Below are positions 9,369-17,380 of a DNA stretch of 64,000 nucleotides, piece by piece. The notes under the pieces were generated by a model. The model was given only the letters and a program-made list of their open reading frames with translations, was not told the origin of the DNA and did no database searches. Position 1 is the stretch's first letter. Each line of letters begins with the position of its first letter. The DNA is from Lacisediminihabitans sp040549525 (lineage in GTDB: Bacteria; Actinomycetota; Actinomycetes; Actinomycetales; Microbacteriaceae): the NCBI RefSeq assembly GCF_040549525.1, contig NZ_JBEPTM010000001.1, forward strand, positions 682,001 to 746,000. The letters are read 5' to 3'. The position numbers and the translations under genes are program-made.

Positions 9369-9416
9369 CGAACGCCGCCGAAGGAGCGTTTCGGCGGCGA
9401 ATCTCCTGCGTTTTGG
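9336..9416. repeat. 81-bp palindromic element, copy 2
   Basis: Left arm 9336-9359 and right arm 9391-9416 pair around the CGCAGGAGATTCGCC core. It overlaps the 3' end of the AbiEi/DUF559 gene, supplying its last codons and stop. Same orientation-independent core as at 8172 and 24452. Confidence 0.9.
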
Positions 9417-9457
9417 GGGAGGTGGCGGCGGGTGACAGTCCGGGAGGCGTCGGGGGG

Positions 9458-10426
9458 CTACGCCGGCACCTTCTCGCAGAATGCCCGCCGGTAGGCCGTG
9501 GGGGTCACCTGCAGCACCTTCACGAAGTGGTGCCGCATCACCGCCGCGGCGCCGAAACCGGTGTCGGCCGCGACCATCTCGAGGCTCAGCTCGGTCTGCT
9601 CGAGCAGCTGCTGGGCGCGGATGATGCGCTGCCGGTTCAGCCAGGCTGCGGGAGTCGTTCCCATGTCGGCACGGAAACGCCGGGCGAATGTTCGCGGCGA
9701 CATCAGCGCTTTACGCGCGAGCTGCTCGACGGGAAGGTCTTCGCCGAGGTGCTGCAGCATCCACTCCGCGACCTCTGCGAAGGAGTCGGCGCAGTCGTCA
9801 CTGAGCGGCGACTGGATGTACTGGGCCTGGCCGCCGTCGCGCTGGGGTGGCACCACCATGCGCCGGGCGACGACGTTGGCAACCGATGCTCCCAGCTCCT
9901 TGCGCACGATGTGCAACGCGGCGTCGATGCCCGCCGCCGTGCCCGCGCTCGTGACGACCTTGCGATCCTCCACGTAGAGCACGTCGGCGTCGACGGTCGA
10001 GCCCGGATAGCGCGCGGCGAGCTGTTCGGCGTGCATCCAATGGGTCGTGGCGCGGCGCCCCTCGAGGATGCCGGCCTGGGCCAGAGCGAAGGCTCCGCTG
10101 CAGACGCTCAACACCCAGGCGCCGCGAGCCTCCGCGGCGCGGATCACCTCGAGGTAGCGCTCGTCGATCGGACCGAAGTCCGCGGGATCCACCGAGTGCG
10201 CCGGCACCGCGATGAGGTCGGCATCGGCCGCGACATCCAGTCCGGATTGGATGATCATGTCGAAACCGAGGCTGGTGCGCACCGGACCCGGGATTGCCGT
10301 CGCGATGGTGAAGTCGAACGAGGGGCCGCCCATGTCGGAGCGGTCGATGCCGAAGACCTCGCAGATGACTCCGAATTCGAAGGGGGCGACTCCGGGGAGA
10401 GCGAGGAGCACGATCTTCTTCAACAC
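9458..10426 (-). CDS. GlxA-type transcriptional regulator (DJ-1/PfpI domain + AraC HTH)
   Basis: 322 residues from GTG 10426, chosen because AGGAG lies five bases upstream; the longer frame to 10492 has no site. N-terminal half is a DJ-1/PfpI amidotransferase-like fold (KKIVLLALPGVAPFEFG..., WVLSVCSGAFALAQAG with the nucleophile-elbow cysteine), here used as a ligand-sensing domain. C-terminal part is an AraC-family double helix-turn-helix (MSPRTFARRFRADMGTTPAAWLNRQRI...FGAAAVMRHHF). Members control catabolic or stress genes; the target is not evident. Divergent from the small membrane peptide and galE. Confidence 0.9.
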   Translation of the reverse strand: MLKKIVLLALPGVAPFEFGVICEVFGIDRSDMGGPSFDFTIATAIPGPVRTSLGFDMIIQSGLDVAADADLIAVPAHSVDPADFGPIDERYLEVIRAAEARGAWVLSVCSGAFALAQAGILEGRRATTHWMHAEQLAARYPGSTVDADVLYVEDRKVVTSAGTAAGIDAALHIVRKELGASVANVVARRMVVPPQRDGGQAQYIQSPLSDDCADSFAEVAEWMLQHLGEDLPVEQLARKALMSPRTFARRFRADMGTTPAAWLNRQRIIRAQQLLEQTELSLEMVAADTGFGAAAVMRHHFVKVLQVTPTAYRRAFCEKVPA

Positions 10427-10509
10427 GGCGACTCCTGTGGCGGGAATGAGCGGAACGATGGCCATCCTGCCACTCGTGGCAGTAACTCTCAAGTCATAGA
10501 TTTTCTGCC

Positions 10510-10620
10510 ATGATCACTTTCATACTCGTCATGGGAACACTCACCGCGTGGGCCGTCATCGGCTCGATAGTCGTAGGTCGGCGAGACGGGTACCGCCGGC
10601 AGCCCGGACGACCCCACTAG
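10510..10620 (+). CDS. Small single-span membrane protein upstream of galE
   Basis: 36 residues starting MITFILVMGTLTAWAVIGSI with a single hydrophobic helix and a basic tail (RRDGYRRQP). Too short for ordinary ORF finding. The stop is 9 bp before the galE ATG, so the two may be co-transcribed. No Shine-Dalgarno is seen; translation would be leaderless or weak. The helix-then-DGYRR-P layout recalls small actinobacterial membrane proteins I have seen, but I cannot name a family. Function unknown. Confidence 0.55.
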   Translation: MITFILVMGTLTAWAVIGSIVVGRRDGYRRQPGRPH

Positions 10621-10629
10621 CCTGTACGC

Positions 10630-11595
10630 ATGACCTGGTTAGTGACCGGCGGCGCCGGCTACATCGGAGCCCACGTGGTTCGAGCGTTGCAGGATGCCGG
10701 ACTTACGCCGGTGGTGCTTGATGACCTCTCGAGCGGCCACGCGGAGTTCGTGCCGAGAGGCGTCGCCTTCGTCCGCGGCACGATCCTCGACGGCGACCTG
10801 GTTCTCGACACTCTCAAGCGGCACGCTGTGACCGGGGTCATCCACGTCGCGGGTTTCAAGTATGCCGGGGTGAGTGTGCAGCGTCCGCTGCACACCTACG
10901 AGCAGAATGTGACCGGTACCGCGGTTCTCCTGGCCGCGATGCAGGACCGCGGAGTCGACCGCATCGTCTTCTCCTCGAGCGCCGCAGTGTTCGGAACGCC
11001 GGATGTCGATCTGGTCACCGAGGACACCCCGAAGAACCCGCAGTCGCCCTACGGGGAGTCGAAGCTCATCGGCGAGTGGCTGTTGCGCGACCAGGGGGTC
11101 GCCACCGGGCTCCGCCACACCTCCCTGCGCTACTTCAACGTCGTGGGCTCGGGAGACCCGTCGCTGCGGGACACGAGTCCGCACAATCTGTTCCCTCTGG
11201 TGTTCGACGCGCTCGCCGAAGGGCGGACTCCGCACATCAACGGCGACGACTACCCCACGCCCGACGGCACGAACGTGCGCGATTACATCCACGTCTCCGA
11301 CCTGGCCATCTCACACGTCGCTGCCGCTCGGCGTCTCGACGCGGGAGAGCCGCTCGAAGCCGCCTACAACCTCGGCAGCGGAGACGGCGTCTCGGTTGGC
11401 CAGATCATGGCGACGGTGGCGGATGTCACGGGCATCGCGTTCACGCCGGAGATCGGCCCACGGCGCCCCGGAGACCCTGCGCGCATCGTCTCCGCGGGCA
11501 ACCTCGCTGCCCGCGATCTCGACTGGACGATGCGCCACAGCCTCGCCGACATGGTCTCCACCGCGTGGGTGGCACGGCAGAACTCAGGCGCCTGA
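10630..11595 (+). CDS. galE: UDP-glucose 4-epimerase
   Basis: NAD-dependent epimerase linking UDP-glucose and UDP-galactose for surface glycan synthesis. 321 residues. Rossmann glycine motif GGAGYIGAHV at the N-terminus, SSSAAVFG with the catalytic serine, YxxxK as YGESK, RYFNVVGS, and NVRDYIHVSDLA, all typical of GalE. No clear Shine-Dalgarno precedes the ATG, consistent with a leaderless or near-leaderless message. Followed by whiB2. Confidence 0.93.
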   Translation: MTWLVTGGAGYIGAHVVRALQDAGLTPVVLDDLSSGHAEFVPRGVAFVRGTILDGDLVLDTLKRHAVTGVIHVAGFKYAGVSVQRPLHTYEQNVTGTAVLLAAMQDRGVDRIVFSSSAAVFGTPDVDLVTEDTPKNPQSPYGESKLIGEWLLRDQGVATGLRHTSLRYFNVVGSGDPSLRDTSPHNLFPLVFDALAEGRTPHINGDDYPTPDGTNVRDYIHVSDLAISHVAAARRLDAGEPLEAAYNLGSGDGVSVGQIMATVADVTGIAFTPEIGPRRPGDPARIVSAGNLAARDLDWTMRHSLADMVSTAWVARQNSGA

Positions 11596-11694
11596 CAGGA
11601 TTTCGCCGCAAGCGCACGATATGCTGCCCCCCATTTGAGGGGCCCGGCGCGTCGCGAACCCTCGAGGTGGGATTGAGCCTTTACGATTTGCGAC

Positions 11695-11724
11695 TTGACG
11701 AATGCCTAACTACACCGGTGTAAT
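11695..11724 (+). promoter_or_regulatory. Candidate sigma-A promoter of whiB2
   Basis: TTGACG (11695-11700) and TGTAAT (11719-11724) are separated by 18 bp, close to the vegetative consensus, about 55 bp upstream of the whiB2 start. The surrounding 11.68-11.74 kb stretch is clearly less GC-rich than its neighbours. Confidence 0.5.
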
Positions 11725-11778
11725 TATCCCTAACGCGTTTGCGCAAGTCGTACGTGATCGCGGAGGGGAGACTGTGTT

Positions 11779-12120
11779 ATGGCGCCAGAAGATTATCGCC
11801 GCGCTGTACCAGGGGGCGTCGTCCCGGACAACTGGTTTGTGGACCCGGTGCGCCTCGGCGTTCCCGGTGTGCGCCAGGTCGATGCGATTGCCGCGGATGA
11901 AAACCAACTCGCATGGCAGACGGATTCGCTGTGTGCACAGACGGATCCCGAGGCATTCTTCCCCGAGAAGGGTGGATCGACGCGGGACGCAAAGAAGATC
12001 TGCACCTCCTGCGAGGTTCGCAACCAGTGCCTCGAATACGCGCTGGCCAACGATGAGCGATTCGGCATCTGGGGCGGACTGTCGGAGCGCGAGCGCCGCA
12101 AGCTGCGAAAGCGCGCATAG
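11779..12120 (+). CDS. whiB2: WhiB-family iron-sulfur regulator, WhiB2/WhmD type
   Basis: 113 residues. Four cysteines in the WhiB spacing (LCAQTDPEAFFPEKGG... CTSCEVRNQC) bind a [4Fe-4S] cluster; the GIWGGLSERERRKLRKR tail is the sigma-interaction G(V/I)WGG turn with the basic DNA-contact helix. GGAGGGGAG upstream of the ATG is a strong ribosome site. The order manA...whiB2...DUF3499-manB is that of the whiB2 locus in other actinobacteria, where WhiB2 (WhmD) controls septation and cell division. Assignment to WhiB2 rests on this context plus sequence class. Confidence 0.9.
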   Translation: MAPEDYRRAVPGGVVPDNWFVDPVRLGVPGVRQVDAIAADENQLAWQTDSLCAQTDPEAFFPEKGGSTRDAKKICTSCEVRNQCLEYALANDERFGIWGGLSERERRKLRKRA

Positions 12121-12240
12121 GAGCCACGCACCTGCGGGTCTCGATACGCGAACTCAGGGGCGCCACTCGTCCACGGGCGAAATGGGCCTCTCGTGCGTGT
12201 CACGTCGCGCTGACCGCCGAGCGCGCTTAGTCTCGACAGG

Positions 12241-15066
12241 ATGCAAACGAGAGTCACCGCGATACTCGTTGCCCGGTCGGGGGCGGCGCACCTCGAACGA
12301 ACCCTCGCGGGGCTCGCTCGCCAGACCCGTCGACCCGATGCGATAGTCGCCGTGGATGCCGGGTCCAGCGACCGCACCGCGGAACTGCTTGCGGCATCCG
12401 CTCCCACTCAACTCGTGACGACCACCGGCAAGGTGGATTTCGGCTCCGCCGTGGAGCGCGCCCTCACCGTTGCGGCGCCGGCGGAATCCGTGAATGACTG
12501 GCTCTGGTTGCTCGCCCACGACAACGCGCCCCAGCCCGCGGCACTCGAGGCCATGCTCCGCGCGGTGGAGATCGCGCCATCCGTCGCCGTCGCCGGTCCC
12601 AAACTGATGCGCTGGGACGAGCCCGATGTGATCGCCGAATACGGCGAGACCATGACCTACTACGGCGCCTCGATCGCCCTCGTCGAGGGAGAGCTCGACC
12701 AGGCCCAGCACGATGTGCGTTCCGACGTGCTCGGGGTGGCCGCCGGCGGAATGCTCGTGAGGCGCACCCTCTGGACCGCCCTCGGCGGGTTCGATCCGGC
12801 CCTGCCGAGTGTGGATGCCGCACTCGACTTCTCGGTGCGAGCGCGACTCGCCGGGTTCCGGGTCGTGGTCGTGCCGGGCGCCAAGGTCGCCAGTGATGGG
12901 GGACCCGAGATGTTCGGGCGCGCCACCGTCTCAGACCGGCGCCGGGCCAGCTCCCGCCGCGCGGCGCAACTGCACCGCCGGCTCGTGTACGCGCCCGCCG
13001 CTGCCCTGCCGTTCCACTGGCTGTCGCTCCTTCCTCTCGCCATCATCCGCGCCATCGGCCAGTTGCTCGCCAAGCGTCCCGGAGCGGTCGGTGGTGAGCT
13101 CGGTTCCGCGCTGGCCGCGGCGTTCGGCGGCAGCCGGATCGGGCCAGCCCGCCGCAGCCTCAAGCGCACCAAGCGGGTGGGGTGGGCGTCGATCGCCCCG
13201 CTCCGGATGCCGCCGGCAGCAGTTCGCGAGCGGCGAGCGCAGGCGCGGGATGCCCAGCGCATCCAGTCCACCGTCACGGTCACGGAGGCGCGCGCGGGCT
13301 TCGTCTCCCACGGCGGCCTGTGGATCGTGGTGCTCGCCGGCCTCATCGGCCTGATCTCCTGGGGATCCCTCATCGGAGCACCGTCTCTCACTGGCGGAGC
13401 ACTGTTGCCGCTCAGCGACACCGTTCAGCAGCTCTGGTCCCACGTCGGGTACGGGTGGCGCGACATCGGGGTCGGCTTCGTCGGTGCGGCGGACCCCTTC
13501 GCCTACGTTCTTGCCGTGCTCGGCTCGATCACCTTCTGGTCGCCCTCCTTCAGCCTCGTGTTGCTCTACCTGCTCGCTCTTCCGCTCGCGGCTCTGGGTG
13601 CCTGGTTCGCGGCCCGGAAGCTGAGCACCCGTTCGTCGCTTCCTGCCCTCGCCGCGTTCCTGTGGGCCGTCGCGCCCCCGCTCTCCAGCGCGCTGAGCGG
13701 TGGTCACCTCGGCGCGGTGATCGCGCACCTGCTGCTGCCGTGGCTCGTGCTTGCAGCGCTCAATGCTCCGCGCTCGTGGGCCGCGTCGGCCGGGGCCGCA
13801 CTGCTCTTCGCCGCCACTGCGGCATCCGCCCCGAGCCTCGTGCCCGCCCTCGTGATCGCGCTCCTGGCCTGGATCGTCGCCCGGCCGAAGAGCATCCACC
13901 GTCTCCTCGGCATCCCCCTTCCGGCGCTCGCCCTCTTCGCGCCCCTCATCGTGCAACAGGTGGTGCGGGGCAATCCGCTCGCCCTGTTCGCCGACCCCGG
14001 GGTTCCCGCACCGACCTCGCCCGGTAGCCCACTGCATCTCAGCCTGTTGTCGCCCTCCCGGGGCCTCGACGGATGGTCGGCGGTGGCGCAGTCCTTCGGA
14101 CTCCCCGGAGTCTCCGCGACCGTGATCGTTGCGGCTCTTCTGCTGCCGATCGGCGTTCTCGCGCTACTCGCCCTCTTCGTTCCGGGATCCCGCCGGGCGG
14201 TCCCGTCCATGATCCTTGCGCTCCTCGGTTTCGGTACCGCCGTCGCCGCTTCGCACCTGCAGGTCGAGCATCTCGGCTCAAGCGCCGTGCCCGTCTGGAC
14301 TGGGGCGGGACTCAGCCTGTTCTGGCTCGGCCTGGTCGCCAGCGCTCTTGTGGCGCTCGATGCGCTTGGGCGATTCGCCGTGCCCGTCGGCATTCTCACG
14401 GCTGTGACCGCCACGATTCTGGTGCTGCCCCTGCTCGGAAGCGTGTTGTTGAAGACGGCAGTGGTCGAGGCAGGGTCGCGGATCCTGCCGGCAGTGGTCA
14501 CTGCCGAGGCCGATCAGCATCCGCGCGTCGGCACCCTGGTGCTCACTCCCCAGCCCGGCGGCGCCCTGGCTGCCACGGTGCAACGCGGCTCTGGAGCGAC
14601 ACTCGACGACCAATCGACCCTCGCCGCGACATCCAGCTCCTCCGAAGCGACGTCGCGTCGCATCGCGACGGTCTCGGGCAACCTGGCATCCCGCAGCGGA
14701 TTCGACGCGGGAGCGGAACTGACCAGACTCTCGATCGGGTTCGTCTTGCTGTCGCCGGATGACTCCGCGGTTCACAAGCGCACCTCTGAGGCGCTCGACA
14801 GCAATGCCCTGTTCGCCCCGGTCGGAGCCACTGACAACGGCTTGCTCTGGCGCTTCGACGGGCTTGCCAACGAAAAGGCGATCACTCCGGTCGGCAACAC
14901 CGACACCGCCCTCGGCAGCCTGATCCTGATCTCCCAGGGCATCGTCTTCGGCATGACACTGCTGCTCGGAATTCCCACCGCTCGCCGCCGTCGACGTCTC
15001 GCCGTGAGCGGATCTCACCCCGGTCAGCCGGCCGATACCTTCGACGGGGATGGTGACAATGACTGA
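12241..15066 (+). CDS. GT2 glycosyltransferase fused to large polytopic membrane domain
   Basis: 941 residues. The N-terminal 230 residues are a GT-A family 2 glycosyltransferase (VTAILVARSGAAHLERTL, DAIVAVDAGSSDRT, WLLAHDNAPQP in the place of the metal-binding DxD region). Residues from about 360 to 760 form some ten or more membrane helices, followed by an extracytoplasmic stretch and a last helix near the C-terminus with a basic tail. Such GT2-plus-membrane proteins beside whiB2 are conserved in Microbacteriaceae; a role in wall polysaccharide or lipid-linked sugar assembly is inferred. The stop overlaps the DUF5719 gene. Confidence 0.85.
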   Translation: MQTRVTAILVARSGAAHLERTLAGLARQTRRPDAIVAVDAGSSDRTAELLAASAPTQLVTTTGKVDFGSAVERALTVAAPAESVNDWLWLLAHDNAPQPAALEAMLRAVEIAPSVAVAGPKLMRWDEPDVIAEYGETMTYYGASIALVEGELDQAQHDVRSDVLGVAAGGMLVRRTLWTALGGFDPALPSVDAALDFSVRARLAGFRVVVVPGAKVASDGGPEMFGRATVSDRRRASSRRAAQLHRRLVYAPAAALPFHWLSLLPLAIIRAIGQLLAKRPGAVGGELGSALAAAFGGSRIGPARRSLKRTKRVGWASIAPLRMPPAAVRERRAQARDAQRIQSTVTVTEARAGFVSHGGLWIVVLAGLIGLISWGSLIGAPSLTGGALLPLSDTVQQLWSHVGYGWRDIGVGFVGAADPFAYVLAVLGSITFWSPSFSLVLLYLLALPLAALGAWFAARKLSTRSSLPALAAFLWAVAPPLSSALSGGHLGAVIAHLLLPWLVLAALNAPRSWAASAGAALLFAATAASAPSLVPALVIALLAWIVARPKSIHRLLGIPLPALALFAPLIVQQVVRGNPLALFADPGVPAPTSPGSPLHLSLLSPSRGLDGWSAVAQSFGLPGVSATVIVAALLLPIGVLALLALFVPGSRRAVPSMILALLGFGTAVAASHLQVEHLGSSAVPVWTGAGLSLFWLGLVASALVALDALGRFAVPVGILTAVTATILVLPLLGSVLLKTAVVEAGSRILPAVVTAEADQHPRVGTLVLTPQPGGALAATVQRGSGATLDDQSTLAATSSSSEATSRRIATVSGNLASRSGFDAGAELTRLSIGFVLLSPDDSAVHKRTSEALDSNALFAPVGATDNGLLWRFDGLANEKAITPVGNTDTALGSLILISQGIVFGMTLLLGIPTARRRRRLAVSGSHPGQPADTFDGDGDND

Positions 15067-16621
15067 GCCGACCGACGGGACTCCGCCGACGAACGAGGCG
15101 CCGACGAACGACGCTCGGCCAAACGAGCCTCTCGAGACTCGCGCCTACGTCACCGAGGTCGAGGATGTCGCAGAGCCGGTGGCGAAAGCCCCCAGAACCG
15201 CGCGCGGCGCGCTTCTCGTCGGCGCGCGGGTGCTCACCGGTGTGATCGGTATCGCCGTGGCTGCTGTCGCGATCGGTGCGGCCGTGCTCGTTCCGTTGCC
15301 CAGTCACACGGCGCCTCCCGTCTCGCGGCTCGTCACCCCCGTGGCATCCGCCCAGCAGCGCATCTGCGCCGGCCCCCTCTTGCGACTCGGGGACGACACC
15401 GGGCAAGCCGCGACCTCGGTCTCATCTGTCGGCAGGCCAGCGGTGCGCTACGGCCAGACCGTCGGCAAGGCGACCCTCGAGCCCCTTGCGTCAACCGACA
15501 GCACCACGGGCGTCGCTCCCGATCTGCTGACCCTCCCTCCGCGGGCGAATACTTCGGCGGCACCGCTGCTCTCCGGCAGCCAGGTCCAGGCCGTCTCATC
15601 GGGCGACCTGGTCGGACTCGCTGCCGCCGAGTGCGCAGAAGGCAGCAGCGACAGCTGGCTCGTCGGAGGTGCAACGGACACCGGTCGAACCACTCTCATC
15701 ACCCTCAGCAACCCGAGCAACGTCGTCGCGACGGTGAATCTCAGCATCTTCTCCGAGACGGGCCCGATCGTCGCGGCGGGCACCGATGGCATCGTCGTGC
15801 CCCCCGGTGGGCAGAGAGTCCTGTCGCTCGCCGGCTTCGCCCCCAACATCACCTCCCCGGTCGTGCGGGTGCAGAGTCGCGGCGGCCAGGTCGTCGCAGA
15901 CCTGCAACAGTCGATAGTCCGCACCCTGGAGCCCGGTGGCGTTGACATCGTCGGCACGTCGGCGGCGCCCTCCACTCTCACCGTGATCCCTGGCCTCGTG
16001 CTGTCCAACGGCACGGCGGTCGCCGCCCGCCAGGCCGAGAGCGGATTCGGCGACCTGAGTGCGATCATCCGCCTGTACGTGCCGGGCGCGGACTCCGCCA
16101 AAGCCGAGATCACGATAGTCCCGGAGAACGGTTCGGAGCCCGCAATCCCGGTGCGGATGGTGGTGCAACCCGGAATCGTCACCGAGGTGCCGCTCGATTC
16201 CTATCCCGACGGCAGCTACACGGTGACCATCGCCAGCGACAAGCCGCTCGTCGCCGGCGCCCGCACGTCAACGGTCGGCACTGCTGGCCAGTCGGACTTC
16301 GCCTGGTCGACCTCGACCACGAGCGTGGTGAGTCGCGCGCTGGTGACGATCGCGCCCGGACCGACACCTCTGCTCCACCTCGCGAATCCGACCCAGAAGG
16401 ATGCCACGGTCACGCTCTCGCACGCCGGCGACGCCGACGTCTCCGTGCGTGTCCCGGCCGGCCGCACCGTCTCGCAGCCCGTCACCGGCGGAGCCAACTA
16501 CACCCTCACCGGATTCGACAAACTCGCGATCTCGGTGAGCTACCTCGGTGACGGACAGCTCGCGACGTTCAGCGTGAGCCCATCGGCACCCGCCTCCCGC
16601 CCGATCGTCATCTACCCCTGA
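15050..16621 (+). CDS. DUF5719-family anchored extracellular protein
   Basis: Overlaps the glycosyltransferase end by 17 bp; ATG 15059 (8-bp overlap) is an equally good start. About 520 residues: an acidic, Pro/Thr-rich cytoplasmic N-terminus, one membrane helix near residue 65-85 (VLTGVIGIAVAAVAIGAAVLV), then a long Ser/Thr/Val-rich extracytoplasmic region of beta-type repeats (for example TLITLSNPSNVVATVNLSI). Family name is from memory of this conserved neighbourhood. Coupled translation suggests it works with the membrane glycosyltransferase. Function unknown. Confidence 0.8.
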   Translation: MVTMTEPTDGTPPTNEAPTNDARPNEPLETRAYVTEVEDVAEPVAKAPRTARGALLVGARVLTGVIGIAVAAVAIGAAVLVPLPSHTAPPVSRLVTPVASAQQRICAGPLLRLGDDTGQAATSVSSVGRPAVRYGQTVGKATLEPLASTDSTTGVAPDLLTLPPRANTSAAPLLSGSQVQAVSSGDLVGLAAAECAEGSSDSWLVGGATDTGRTTLITLSNPSNVVATVNLSIFSETGPIVAAGTDGIVVPPGGQRVLSLAGFAPNITSPVVRVQSRGGQVVADLQQSIVRTLEPGGVDIVGTSAAPSTLTVIPGLVLSNGTAVAARQAESGFGDLSAIIRLYVPGADSAKAEITIVPENGSEPAIPVRMVVQPGIVTEVPLDSYPDGSYTVTIASDKPLVAGARTSTVGTAGQSDFAWSTSTTSVVSRALVTIAPGPTPLLHLANPTQKDATVTLSHAGDADVSVRVPAGRTVSQPVTGGANYTLTGFDKLAISVSYLGDGQLATFSVSPSAPASRPIVIYP

Positions 16622-16645
16622 CGAACCGCCGCTGTGCCGACGCAC

Positions 16646-17083
16646 CTAGAGGTGGCGGAAACGCTCCGGGGCCAAGTCCCACGGGTCTTTGCCGAGCAGC
16701 TCCGCCACGGCCCTGAAGACACAGCTCTCGATGAGCATTCGCCGGTGCAGGTCGTCGGTTCGATGCAGCCGGGCAAGGCGTTCGATCGGTAGTCGGAACA
16801 GGATCACGCGCTTCTCGGGCACGATCACGCACCAGCGGTCGATTCCCCCGGCGGGGGCGATCTTGCTCGGCAGGCCGGCGACCTCGAAGGAGACGCCGGC
16901 CAGCTCATCCGGCCAGAGGTCCTTGAGATATTCCGCCGTCGACGACACGGTGAGGTCGAACTGGTCGGCGCGGGTGTTCAAGAGCGGCAGATGCGGCCCG
17001 GTGACCGCGGAACGCATCCCGCGGCCGTGTCGATCGCGCGATCCGGATCGTCCCGACGGACTGGCGATGCGGGAGCGGACCAT
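16646..17083 (-). CDS. Metallopeptidase-family protein (zincin-like), degenerate active site
   Basis: 145 residues, similar in size and context to the actinobacterial metallopeptidase family next to whiB2 and DUF3499 (Rv3259 in M. tuberculosis, from memory). Visible conserved parts: WPDELAGVSFEVAGLP, WCVIVPEKRVILFRLPIERLAR. The position where an HExxH zinc motif would stand reads IESCVFRAVAELLG, so no HExxH is present and catalysis is doubtful. Encoded convergent to DUF5719 and divergent from DUF3499. The start at 17083 may be too early; 17017 (MRSAV) is an alternative. Confidence 0.75.
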   Translation of the reverse strand: MVRSRIASPSGRSGSRDRHGRGMRSAVTGPHLPLLNTRADQFDLTVSSTAEYLKDLWPDELAGVSFEVAGLPSKIAPAGGIDRWCVIVPEKRVILFRLPIERLARLHRTDDLHRRMLIESCVFRAVAELLGKDPWDLAPERFRHL

Positions 17084-17137
17084 CCCCCGATTCTACGCGG
17101 CGGGATTCGACCGGATGCGGCGCTAGGGTGGAGTCAA

Positions 17138-17371
17138 ATGGACGGTCGACCGTGTAGCAAAGTCGCGTGCGCGAATGACGCCGTATCGACTCTCACCTAT
17201 GTCTATGCCGACTCGATGGCGGTACTCGGACCCCTCAGTCGCACCGCGGAGCCGCACACCTACGACCTGTGCGCGAAGCACTCCGATCGACTCTCGGTGC
17301 CGCAGGGCTGGCAGGTCATCCGTCACGTCTCGCTGGGGACAGCAGAAGAGCAGCAACACCGACCCCTGTAA
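17138..17371 (+). CDS. DUF3499-family small protein
   Basis: 77 residues beginning MDGRPCSKVACANDAVSTL, preceded by GGTGGAG four bases upstream, which fixes the start inside a longer open frame. Cysteines pair as CSKVAC and DLCAKH, suggesting a small zinc-binding fold. Ends nine bases before the phosphomannomutase start, so probably one transcript. Conserved at this spot across actinobacteria; function unknown. Confidence 0.8.
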   Translation: MDGRPCSKVACANDAVSTLTYVYADSMAVLGPLSRTAEPHTYDLCAKHSDRLSVPQGWQVIRHVSLGTAEEQQHRPL

Positions 17372-17380
17372 ATTGGCACT

